Origin: Combretum micranthum
Taxonomy: Eukaryota; Streptophyta; Magnoliopsida; Myrtales; Combretaceae
NCBI GenBank assembly: GCA_024138025.1
Contig: JAMXBD010000361.1
Location: forward strand, 620,001-684,000
Reading direction: 5' to 3'
Length of the DNA: 64,000 nt
Shown here piece after piece: positions 36,847 to 48,554 of this stretch. Position 1 is the stretch's first letter. Each line of letters begins with the position of its first letter. The notes under the pieces are model-generated. The model ran no database searches and had not been told where the DNA came from. It worked only from the letters and a program-made list of their open reading frames with translations. The position numbers were made by a program, and so were the translations under genes.

Positions 36847-39800
36847 TGTATGCTCTAATGGTGCAAAAATGGTCAAATTCACTTTTAGTAGAACAAAAGA
36901 GTAGTGGATTCATGTTGAAGCATCAATTATTATGTATAGGGTGAGATAGTACTCGTTAAAGTTGTTGAACTTGAGGAAGATATCATCTTTACGTCTTGTG
37001 CCACCCGATGATTGTATGGATCTATAATGGAAGAATGAATTGTTGGTTAATGAGATGGTTGTGACTTGACTTTTGGAAAAGATTAAGAAGTGTGCTTGTA
37101 TGCTAAGTCATGCCTCTCATTACTTTGGTAACCTAATATGGTGAGGGGTTGCTGATGTTAAAAGCATAATCACACTGATGTGTTCGATTATAATCATTCA
37201 AATAAAAACTCCATATGTTCTCCATGACTAATTTTAGGCAAGCATACCTATAAATTATAATATAGATTAGCATAGGGGTCGTTCCACAATGACTTACAAC
37301 TATAAGTAATTACCCTATTTCTATTATTTGGCTAATATGATTCGAATGATATAGATATCACTAACAATTAATTAATCAACCCTATCAGATTGAGTGTCAA
37401 TGCTTCTAAAGAATATCAGTCACAAAGTTGCCTCTAATCTTGATTCACCATTAACCCTAATTTTCAATCTTTATATAATAGTCATTTAATGGTTCATTTA
37501 GATTCTTGAACCATAGGAATCCTTATTTTAATCAATTACTTTTTCAAGATAACCCTATATGAACTAATGGAAATGTCTTTCATCATTAATGACATACGAG
37601 ATTGCATTAAAGGACATGATTCCAAAATAAGATTCAATCTTTTTGCTAAAAGTATATGTTCTCTATGTCTAGAATCACATACAAACTCTTCTATTCATGT
37701 AGATCTATCTTGTTAAATGATCTTTCAATCTATTTGACAAGACTCATGCGATGAATGTAACATTGTGCACATATTAATTCAATGAACAATTAAAATGCAT
37801 GAATAGATATAAGAATACATAAACTTCCATTAAATGGAACAACCAATCCATTATGTTAGGGTTTCTCAAGACTTAGGGTAAAACACACTATTTTTCCATA
37901 AATGAAATGTTATATACAAGCATAGATCTACAAAAATAGAAAAAATCATGATAAAACCCCTTTTGATCGTTGTCTTGTGATTTTGGATAAGTTCTTGCAT
38001 TCTTCACTCTAAAATATTTATTTCTCTCTCTAAGGGTCATGGGAATGAAAAGAAAATTCCTATAAAATGACTAAAAGAGGCTACCTCTAGAAAAGACTAA
38101 AAATAGTGTTGCACAACTAGCTTGCATGGCTCGTGCTCGAGCCCAGGTAAGATGAAAAATTGAAGATTCTCACAAACTCGACTTTTCATTGCCCCAATCA
38201 TAGCTTGTGTAGAGAGCCTGTGCATACTTCAAAAACATTATGACCTCTTTTTCTCCTCATACACAAGTGTTCTACACAAGTAGTGTAGCTCCTTATGTAC
38301 AAATCACATTACTCTTTGGTCACAAATTGCGTTCTACACCAGTATTCTCTATAGCTTGTGTAGAAAGTCATGTATGTTGCAATTTTCAATTTGCATATTT
38401 CTTCATCAAAACCTCATTTAATTCATTCAAATGTCTTTATTAAGCTCATTATCTTCTCTTATTCCTAAAATTAACATTTTAATCCAATAAATATCATTTC
38501 TTCAATAAATCACACAAAATGCATATAAAATATGATCAAATCAATGCATATAATAAGGATCTTTTGATACTTACCACACACCTAAATTTTTAGATATGCT
38601 AAAGAGCAGCATTGATTCATCAAAAATTAAAATAAAAATTAAAAATGAGCAAGAACGCTCAATCTTGGCATATGCTTTCATCATGTCAAACTTTAAAGCA
38701 CAATCATGCTTAAATCTTGGTTTAAAAGAACAATTAATATCTTAACTTAAAGGAATTGGCAATTAGATCAAGAGAGGATTAAAAACACATTTAAAAATTG
38801 TAAAGAAAATGTAAAATCATAACTTATTAACTTTTTAATATTAGTATATATGTATATATATTTTTTAAATCTTGGTTTAAAAGTTTGATTTATTAATTGA
38901 TATTGGCATATTCATTTGTTATACAATTTCATGTTGTAATGCATTATTGGCACTGCAATTATTAATCTAGTTTTATGCATTAATACAAGAATTGGTTTGA
39001 TTATTCATACTATGATATGACTTGGTCATATTGAGACATATGATTAAATTTTATGCTAATTTTTTCTTGTTTCATTATACATCTTAAGTTTTTTAATGGT
39101 AAGATAAACAAACCAATGGCATTTGAAAGATATTTCACATAGGTTGCATTTCGATTTTACCAAGCCCCTGCTTATTCCACATAACATCGTAAGTTTGACT
39201 ACCATGCTTTTTTCAAAGTGTAACACATATCTATGAACCCTATAAAAGAAAACTATTTAAATACAAATCACATAATTTAATTACCAAAATACCAATACAA
39301 AATCGCATCTATGATATGCTCTTTTGCTTTCAACGAAAAAAAAAAAAGTCACATCTCAAAGATGCAATTTAATATAAATAGAAAGTTTACTATTTTCGCA
39401 AGAATTACAAAAGTCATACGTAGAACATGCAATATTCAAAGAAAAAATAAAATCGCATTTTATACATGTGATTTTGCTTCAATATTCAGGTAAATGTTTT
39501 TATATAAATGGTATTTGTGTAAATAATTTACTGATGGATCGGTAGATCAACAATTTATGAGCCTAGCAATTATTTCATTTCTCATCACAACATTATTAAA
39601 AAGAACATCTAGTATATTTAATTTAGTATTTACCTTATGTGTTTGAAATTTTTATTATAATACTATATTTATTTATTTATTTTTATACACGTGAATCCCT
39701 AATAACTGCTTCAGTAGAATTGTTATTTGTTACAAGATTTGTGACTATTTACAGAAAGTATATATATATATATATAATATTGTCCTCTGAATTCCATTCA

Positions 39801-41194
39801 TTTAATTATATGAATATAGATGTATATAGTTCTTATAAAATAAATCAAAAGGAATAGAAGTCTAAAAATCTAAACCGAAAATGGAATATCCATGTAAAAA
39901 ACTCAAGAGGAAAGACAATGATTTATGAAAAGTGTCACATTTTCCTAAAATATTAGCTACAACACAATATACTTGTCGGCATATTATTATATGAAATTTA
40001 CTATAGCAACACTTTTAAATTGTTACCTAAAATTATCATCATTGAGGAACCTTTTTAACAAAATTAAATAAGTTTATTGCAATTAACTATTATAAGGAAC
40101 ACATTTTAAGTTACTACATAGTTAGTGATGTTGCAGACTCTTTTTGACATTGTTGATTTTTTTCCACTTTTTAGTTGTTTATCTTTTTTTTTTTTTTAGT
40201 AAATTAGATGTTTGAATATCTTGTTTTGTTTTTATTTTATATTAATGGGATTCAATATCAATTTTATAAATAATAGATATAATTTGTAATCATAGTAAGA
40301 TAGTGATCGATTCACTAGGAAAAGGCTTGAAAATATTACACTTATTTTTAAGGTCAACAGCTTTAGGATAAAGTTTCTGAAATTTTAACTGAACACAGGC
40401 ATGTATTTTCACTTTTCATCCCACTCCAAGGTATTTATTTCATTCACTTTCTTAATTAAAGTGTAAACATGGATTTATTTCCTCAATGATTCAATTGAAT
40501 TCCTCAAATTAAAGCTTAAAAAACATATAAAAATAAAATAAAATAAAATTGATCCTTTCATTCACTTAAGTTTCTTATTATAATACCAATTTTTATTTTC
40601 CTTACGTCCTTATCTTAATTTTTTTCTCAATCTATAACTTTTTAAAAAAAAATTATTTACTAAAGTAGACTTTAATTGAAATTAATTATTAAAATGACCC
40701 AACTAATTCGTATCTCTTATATGCCTAATACTTTTTGTATAAAATTTGTATGATCCCATTGTGGAACCCAATTATGTCTTAAATATGCACTACTTTTTAC
40801 AATTTGCATGTTCCCAATGCCAGACCTAATTTATATGTCTTAAGTACATATTACTTTTTGGGCAAAAAAAAAAAAAAAAAATACATATTACTTTTAGAAT
40901 AAAACTCTCATATTCCAAATCACATTTCTAAAATGCGAATTTGGTGAGCTAGTTTAGTAATTAATTTCTAACAAGTCTTATTTTAGTAATTTCTTTTATA
41001 ATAAAGTTCAAAAAAATGTGTATTGATTTCCTTGAAACAAGTAAATAATTCATATACATGGCAGGTGCATCATTTCCTAATATATATTAAAATCTTATTA
41101 GTATTTACATATTATGTAAATATAACATGTGTTGTATAACATCTATTGAATTGTTTCTCAATAACCACTGATAATTTTGTCTAACATTTCATAG
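36847..41194. other. AT-rich intergenic sequence, no gene seen
   Basis: Short frames only. The stretch 37140-38700 has the mixed composition of old LTR retrotransposon non-coding sequence, but I could not place element ends. AT microsatellites occur near 38847 and 39757, and an A run at 40865. Confidence 0.45.
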
Positions 41195-41461
41195 GCAGCT
41201 CCAAAAGCAAAGAAGTTGAAGATGATAGAAAGAAATATGTTCACCGATGAAGAATGCTACAATCAGATGCATAAAAATTGGAGATCTAAGCTAGGGCAAT
41301 TGGTCCTTGGACCAGAGTGTACTATAGGAAACTCTATTGTAGGTGAATTTACGGATAGGAATGATCAATCCTGCTACTTCATCAAAATAGGGACGGATGG
41401 AATGATCAATTTTGAAGCAAGCAAAAAGATGAATGAGGAATACGATTCCATACCCTAAGAG
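41195..41461 (+). pseudogene. Coding exon remnant interrupted by a hAT insertion
   Basis: After an acceptor-like CATAG, an open frame runs to a TAA at 41456-41458 that lies inside the left hAT target duplication. It has a non-repetitive, protein-like composition (an ATG at 41216, then a Met/Lys-rich start, WRSKLGQLVLGPEC and CYFIKIGTDG). The right-hand duplication copy has CCC where the left has CCT, and the frame then continues past it (48408-48480) with YAYLKYVYLQQNQAWH. I do not recognise the protein. It may be a host gene exon or part of another transposon. Confidence 0.5.
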
Positions 41462-41822
41462 TAAGGCTGTGCAAAAAAACCGATCGAAACGTGAATTACA
41501 CCAGACTGAATCAAAATTTCGATTTTTTTTTTGTTCGCGGTTCGATTCGGGACCTGAACCAAACTGTTTTACATTTTTTTAAATTAAACATATTATTTTT
41601 ACTCCTAATTGTTTCATTAAAAAATTAATTGTTTGTAAAATTTATGACTTAAATATGTATCATTCATGATAATAAAATTAGATTTGTCATATTATATTTT
41701 AATTGTTTTTTTTGGACATAACAGCCATTTGTATATAAAAATTAACCATTATCAAATACACCTTCCGTAGGGTTAATACCCATCATACATAAATTAAGAT
41801 CTAAAAGAGCTAGCTTTAGGAG

Positions 41823-44800
41823 TTAGGAAGGGGGGTTACACCACCAATCCATAGGACACATCCCTTTCCTAGTTGTAGTAGCTACCCAATCAGCAACTCT
41901 ATTTGCATTTCTAAAAACATAAGCAAAAATCAGCTTATCAGCGAAGCATTCTAAGGCCCCTTTAATATTATCCAAAAGAGCTTTGGCTGCCCAATGAGAA
42001 TTTCTCTTAAACCCGAGGCAGTTCTGTACCAAAGATAAACAGTCGGATTCCAGAATGATATTTGACCAGCCCATATCAGTAGCCAGGTTAAGGCTCAGGA
42101 GGATTGCTCTACATTCCACTTTCTTCACATTTTGTCCATAGCAGACCATTGTGCGTCCTCACCCCATGTTCCCTTCTGAGTCACGTGCTACTACCCCCAC
42201 ACCGGCTTTTTCACTTTGCAATTTCCACGACCCATCAACATTCAATTTTACACTCCCCGACCGCGGTTTCCTCCACACTCTATCTTCCTCCTTCTGTTCG
42301 AACTTGGGATCATCATATTTTGTTAATAGATTACCCACCGTACTCATCATGGCTCGAGATTGGGCCATCACTTTGGCCAACTCGATTTTTTCTCCTTCCA
42401 TCACCGCTTTACATCTTGTAATCCAAATGCACCAAGCGACTGTGCTTACCTTGGCCTCAGCCTTTAGGTTTTCTTTACCTCCCTCAGATGAAGCTTGGAG
42501 GATCCATTCGAGGGTGGATCTAATTTGTTGCTTGTCCACCCGGATTTCGAGACACTCGAACCATATTGGTTGGGTCTATTCACAGAGAAGAAGTGCATGT
42601 TCAATCGTTTCTATCTCTCCACAAATTGAACATAGAGGGTTAGGTATGGCTCTTTTTTTGAACAACATCTCTGATGTTGGGAGGGTATTAGACTCGATTC
42701 GCCACAGGAAGTGTTGGATTTTAGGGAGGGTTTTAATTTTCCATACTCTTTTCCACTGAGATTTTGATATTCCTTATGAAGAGGAAGCCCTGTTTGTTGA
42801 TGGGGTTTTTTATTTTGATTTCAGGTGGTGGTACTCTGACTTGACTGTGCAGTCTCCTTCTTGCGTGTGCGGCTATACAATGGAATTGGATTTGTGTGAC
42901 CTGTTGAGAGGTATATTCCAAACCCTAGTGGCTTCATTGTTGGTAGGAGCTGTTTTAATTATCCTTGTATTCCATGTGTTAGTTCCCTCGTTTATAAGAT
43001 CTTTAACCAAGATGTCGTCTGAAACTTCATCCCCAATATAGTTAGGGATAGCTCCTTGGATTAGAGGGACCCATCTGTCCTTGAAAAATCTAATTCTTTC
43101 CCCTGAGCCTACTTGCCAGATTCCTTCTCTAAACACTTCATCTCCCCCTTTAAGATATTGTTCCAAGCCCATGATGGTTTCCCCCTTCTTGGAGCATCTC
43201 GAAACTCTCTATTGGGAAAGTATATTCCTTTGAGGAATCTAACCCAAAGATCAGAGTTGCCCTATTCAATTCTCCATGCTAGTCTAGTTAGCAGGGCTAG
43301 GTTGAAAAGATGTAGATCCTTAAACCCCAAACCTCCTTCTTCTTTAGCCTTGGATAGCACATCCCAACTTTTCCAGTATATTCTATTTTCCTCCTTTCTT
43401 TGTCCCAGAAAAATCTAGCAATGATGTTGTTCATTTCTTGCACTACTTTTTCAGGGTAGCAAAAACAAGTCATAGAACACATAGGAATTGTTGCTGTCAT
43501 TGATTTAATTAGAATCTCTCTTCCAGCTTCAGAGAGCATGTTTTTCTTCCACCCCTTGAGTTTCCTAAGCATAGGCAATCCTAAGTATAGACCAGGATTT
43601 TCAGTAGTTACTATCCCCAATCTGCTTCCAATGTTCTGTTTCACCTGGGGATCAGTATTGGTACTGAAGAAAATGCTGGATTTTTCAAAATTCACTTTCT
43701 ATCCTGAAGCTTTGCAGTATTTGTCTATGATTCCGATCAATTCTTTTACTTCCTCCATCCTTGCTTCCATGAAAAAGAGCGAGTCATCTGCAAAGAAAAG
43801 ATGAGAAAGAATATGACAAGTAGGTTTTATTTGTAGGCCAGATAGCCTTCCATTTCTTCTACTTTCTTCGATCCCCTGAGAAAGAACATCTGCCACCAAA
43901 ATAAACAAGTAAGGTGATAAGGGATCCCCTTGTCTTAATCCTCTACTTGGTTTAAACTGAGTCACTTTTTTTCCATGTAGAAGTACATTGAAATGTACTA
44001 TTATGATACAGCTCATGACCCAATTAATCCATTTCCCCTCAAACCCATATTCAGTAAGCACTTTTCTCAGGAAACTCCATTCAATTCTGTCATATGCTTT
44101 ATTCATATCAATTTTTAAGGCACAAAAACCTTTTTTTTCCTTTCTTCTTATTTTTTAGGAAATGGAAAGCTTCATGAGCAATGATAATGTTGTCATGGAT
44201 CATTCTACCAGATATAAAAGCACTTTGATTTTCAGAGATAAGGTTTCCTAAGAAAGGTTTCAATCTATTCAGTAGAATCTTTGAAATGATTTGTAGACAA
44301 AATTGCAAAGACTTATAGGTCTAAAGTGGGATACATTTTGTGGGTTATGGATTTTTGGGATAAGAACCATTCATATTGTTAAGATTAGGGGAAACGAACC
44401 TGAGAGAAAAAACTTTGACTGCATCATAACCGATTTCCCAATGATAGTCCAAAAGTTTTGGAAAAGATTCCTGAAAGCCATCTGATCCTGGAGCCTTTAA
44501 GCCTCCTATTTGCCAAACAGTAGATTTGATTTCCCCCTCATCCACTTCACCGCACAAGATTCTATTCATATCTTCATTCACCTTCTTTTCTATCCATCTC
44601 AGACAACTCCTATCATTCCCACCTTCTTCGGAGGAATATAACTTGCTGAAGTGGTTTGTGAATTCTTGTACTATTGCTTCTTCTTCATCTATCCACTTCC
44701 CATCCTTATCCTTCAATCTCATCACTCTATTTTTGTTCCTTCTAATCATTGTAGATTGGTGGAAAAAGGAGGTATTCCGGTCTCCACAATTCAGCCATTT

Positions 44801-45837
44801 AACTTTTGCTCTCTAATGCCAAAATTTTTCTTCCCTTTCCCAAAGGCCATTTAGCTCTCCAAACGCTATTCTTCCTCTTCCATATCTAAACCTTTTGGAT
44901 CATCCTAAATGCTAGCTACTTTTTGTAAAACTTTATCAATTTGAATCCTATTGTTTGGGAAATTTTTCGCACTCCATCCGCTTAGATTTTCCTTGCACAA
45001 GCTAAGGTTCTGAAGCAGGGATTGCCAAGCATCTCCTCTATTATCACTCCTCCATGATTTATCTACCACCCTCTTACACTCACTCAAGGATAACCACAAA
45101 ATCTCAAACCTGAAGGTTCTAATGCTCTTCCTTCCTTCCTTGACAAGTCTTACAAACAGCATAGCATGATCAGAAGTACTGGAAGGATTGTGTTCAATGC
45201 TACATTTAGGGAAATTCTCAATCCATCCAAAAGTAGCCAACCCTCTATCAAGTCTTTCCCTAACTCAATCCGTTCCTTTCCTTTTGTTGCTCCAAGTGAA
45301 TTTTGGTCCACTAAACCCCAAATCCTGAAGGGCTGATTCCTCAATGAACTCCCTAAAACCCATCATTGTTCTTCTATCTGCACTTCTTCCTCCATCCTTC
45401 TCATGTTCGTACAAGATAGCATTGAAGTCTCCAATACATAACCAAACATCTCGACTTTTTGCTATATTTTTTAGGGAGTTTCAGAGGACTTTCTTTTGAT
45501 GATTCTCAGTTGCTGAATGGATCCAAGTCACATAGCTAATTTTATTACCATCTTCCTAGATGATTTCAGAATCTATAAGGAATTCCGATTGATTAACAAT
45601 CTCCACTTTCAAATTGTCATTTCACCACAAGGCAAGCCCACCAGCAAGCCCTCTACGATTGACATAGAAACTACCACTAAAACGGAGTTTACTCGTCAAC
45701 CTCTCCAAAAAACTTTCTTTATTTTTTGTTTCCATAAGGAAAACCAAGCTAGGATTGTATTTACAAACAAGACCTTTTAGATTACGAACTATCTCTCGAG
45801 GCCCAATCCCTTGACAGTTCCAGCATAGGAAACTCAT
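41823..45837 (-). pseudogene. LINE ORF2 (endonuclease, reverse transcriptase, RNase H-like), broken
   Basis: The start ATG at 45837 overlaps the ORF1 stop. The endonuclease opens with LCWNCQG and contains GDFNAIL and SDHAML. The reverse transcriptase shows [43 protein letters not shown] and the catalytic FADD (about 43.8 kb). A zinc-binding zf-RVT region follows near 42.6 kb, with ICGEIETIEHA. The tail is an RNase H-like domain (KLNVDGSW, ESDCLSLVQNC, NRVADWVA) ending at 41823. In a live element it would nick the target and prime cDNA synthesis. At least six frame breaks or stops are evident, the first just after GLAGGLALW. Confidence 0.88.
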
Positions 45838-47382
45838 GGCCCCCGTGTGGCTGTTGTAGGCCAGTCACCACCACCTATAAAGTCTCTAGATTCAATTGGG
45901 ACATCAAACCATTCATTAATCTCAGTGCAAGCTATAATTTTTATTTTTTTCCGAAGTTTCCTTGTGATACCTCTCTTTTTCATGTTCTGAACTTTCATCA
46001 AATTACTCTTTCCTTTAGAATACTTCATCTGTTTTTTGGTTTCATTGGACGACGTTTCTAAACTCTCCCCGTCTGTAGCCTCCAGACTCATCAACTCCGC
46101 CTTGTCCTTCCCTTCCCTCAAGGTCACCTTCTTAGCTTTTTTAAGGTTGTTCACTCTAATATCTCTCCTACCCTCTTAATGGATAAATAGTTCATGTCCA
46201 TAGACAGGTCACAAAGGAGGTTCATAAGGTTTAGAACAGGTAGCTATAGAGGATAGGATAGATTTAGGTTCCATTTGTGATGATATATTGATTTCCAAAT
46301 CACAAATCTCATCTTGTTTTGGTAAGGCGGTGGGGCAAGCAAGAGGTTGTTTTAGAGGGGGGGAAATGGATGGAGGCAATAACTGGGAAAGCAAGGTGGG
46401 GTATTTTGGCAGATTGCTGGAGATTGATGGGTGGATGTGTTTTGGGTTTAAGGCTTGTGGGTCTTGGGAGGTTTGGATATGGCTTAAAAGGTTGGTAGTA
46501 GGCTTGAGTATAATCGGGGTTCAAGGGCAAGGTTAGATGGGGATGCGGGTGGTAGATGTTGGAATCAAAAGAGCAGACATTGCTATTCTTACCATTGGGG
46601 TTAACATTCTCTATGTCCTTTTCCAACCTCTTATCTTTTTTATCTTCGTTCCTCCATGTTTTTGTGCCTTTTGCTCTCAGCTCAGGGCCAAAACCATCTT
46701 CTCTACTATTCCCAAATTCACAGTTCTTATTCTGATGTCCCAGTCTTCCACAGTTAAAGCACCAATCATTAAGTCTTTCATATTTCAAGAACACTCTATA
46801 TTTTTCTCCTTTCCCGTTGTTTATCCATATACTTGCTTTTTGAGGTATATCCACTGCGAATTTAACTCTTATTCTCAGAAAAGCTCTGCGGTCCCCTCTA
46901 TCTGAACTTATTGGTTCAACTTCCATCACCTTCCCTATCTTCATCCCAATCATTTTGGTTCCTGCTGTAGTCATGTGATTTAAGCATAGCCCATGAATTT
47001 GGATCCATCCAACCATCTTATTCAAAGGAACTTCTTCAATTCGCATGTTTTCATGCCATTCCTCCACCACCAAGCAATGTCCCATAATCGACCAAGGACT
47101 CTCTTCCATCAGCTTAAAAAAATGAGATTGTGATTTGAGACTTATGAGATATAAGTTAGCTTCAATGTTGTTGATAGCTTTCACTCCATATCCTTTCCAT
47201 ATGTTTTTAAGGATATTACTAACAACATTCCTGTTAAGACTTTTATCCGCTATAATTTTTGTCGTTGCTAAAACCTCCTTGCCTACCTTTTTATCTTGTT
47301 GGTTATCCTCAGGTGGATCCTCAAGAATAACTTCATCTTCCATTGGACTATCATGGGGAGAATGGTTAAAGGATGCTTCCAT
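45834..47382 (-). pseudogene. LINE ORF1 (gag-like, DUF4283 and CCHC zinc knuckle), broken
   Basis: The likely start is the ATG at 47382 (MEASFNHS); the longer open frame upstream to 47676 is a leader artefact rich in Phe, Leu and Cys. The first part resembles the DUF4283 RNA-binding region (SPWSIMGHCLVVEEW, GWIQIHGLCLNHM). A perfect C-x2-C-x4-H-x4-C knuckle, CFNCGRLGHQNKNC, follows at about 46722-46772. The frame then shifts between 46394 and 46309 and meets in-frame stops at 46209 and about 46176. The last part is Lys-rich and ends in RGP-stop at 45834. The protein would bind LINE RNA for packaging. Confidence 0.82.
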
Positions 47383-48407
47383 TAACTTGGGATAGAGGAG
47401 AGGAAACGCAAAAATAGAAGCAAAGAAAACAAAGCGAGGAAGAAAGAGAAGAGGAACAGGGAGACAGACAAGAAAAAAGAAGTGGGAAAAACACTGGGGA
47501 GAAGGGTCAAAGAGGAGCAAACAGAGAGAAATTGAAAATTCAAAAAGAAAACCCGTACTAAGAACAGAGAAAAGACAGAATAAACAGAGGAAAAAGCACC
47601 AAATCAAGAAAAAAGAATCAAAAAGATTAGATGTGATAAGACAAACAAAGAGCAGAGAGCAGAAGGATATAACCAAATCAAACTTGTCAGCTTAGTCCAT
47701 CAAGTGAACAGTAAAAAGGCACCCTAAAGGTGAAAAACTCTCCTAAACAAAGAAAAACTCTCCTACGGAGAGAAAAATCCTGTGCTCCATCCATGCTAAA
47801 TCAAACTTGTCAAGAGCAAAATGAGCATGTTTTAATTATTATGTTGTCTACAAATAAGATAGATTTTAGATTTTAGAATTTAGTATTGTAACTTGTGAAA
47901 TTTTTTTTCATTTTATCTTATTAATTCTATTATTTAGTTACTTATTTATTTATATAATTGATAATATGTTAGTTAGAAGCATATAAAAATTAAATTTTGT
48001 GTCTTATATTGGGATAAAGTCTAGTATACCATTATAATTTAAAATAATTAAAAAAACAAGACTAGTCAGTATTATAATTTTATAATTGATGAAATTGCTC
48101 CTTCCTATAAGTTTTACATATTTATTTGGTAAATGGTTAATTTTAAATATTATTGTTTATATTTGCATTAGTGATAAGAAATATATAATTGAAGTTTTCT
48201 AATAAAATATATTTTTTATTTTATGAATAAAAATGGTTCGAACCGCAAACCGACCATATCGAACCCTTTTTTTTCGATTTGAAAAAATTACGAACTGAAT
48301 TGTATGATTAGCTTAGAATTTAAAAGAAAAACCGAACTGTAAAATATAGTACGGTTCGATTCGAGATGCAAACTGAACCGAACCGTACCGTATCGTGCAC
48401 GGCCCTA

Positions 48408-48554
48408 CCCAAGAGAGATTAGCTTATGCATACTTAAAATACGTGTACTTGCAACAGAATCAAGCATGGCATACACCATTGAGCCAATGAGTTTTAAGAA
48501 TGCATTTTATCAAAGGTACCAACCAAGTGATAATATTCAGAGACCCAAGCGATA
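48408..48554 (+). pseudogene. Continuation of the interrupted exon
   Basis: This short interval between the hAT and CACTA-like elements continues the frame of 41195-41461 for about 24 codons when one target duplication is discounted, then stops at 48488-48490. It has no similarity to either transposon end. Confidence 0.4.

Larger units (their letters stand above)
41706..47832 (-). mobile_element. Nearly full-length L1-type LINE, inactive
   Basis: The element reads on the minus strand from about 47832 to a short poly(A), seen as eight T residues at 41706-41713 on +. A TTTTAATT word borders both ends and may be the target duplication. It carries ORF1 with a CCHC knuckle and ORF2 with endonuclease, reverse transcriptase and RNase H-like domains, the plan of plant L1-type elements. 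The roughly 6.1-kb length is typical for a complete copy, but several frameshifts and stops make it inactive. Confidence 0.85.
41462..48407. mobile_element. hAT element split by a LINE insertion
   Basis: The left end TAAGGCTGTGCA and the inverse of the right end, TAGGGCCGTGCA, are hAT-type terminal repeats (10 of 12 identical). They are followed on each side by GGTTCG/CGAACC-rich subterminal sequence. The flanks CCTAAGAG (41454-41461) and CCCAAGAG (48408-48415) form an 8-bp target duplication with one mismatch. Without the LINE the element is about 0.8 kb and codes for nothing. Confidence 0.8.

Noticed and set aside
42151..42759. 202-residue plus-strand frame
   Set aside because: It is antisense to the RNase H-like and zinc-binding parts of the LINE ORF2 on the minus strand.
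47383..47676. Upstream extension of LINE ORF1 to the first ATG at 47676
   Set aside because: The extension is a Phe/Leu/Cys-rich string from a purine-rich leader; the ATG at 47382 gives a protein start of normal composition.
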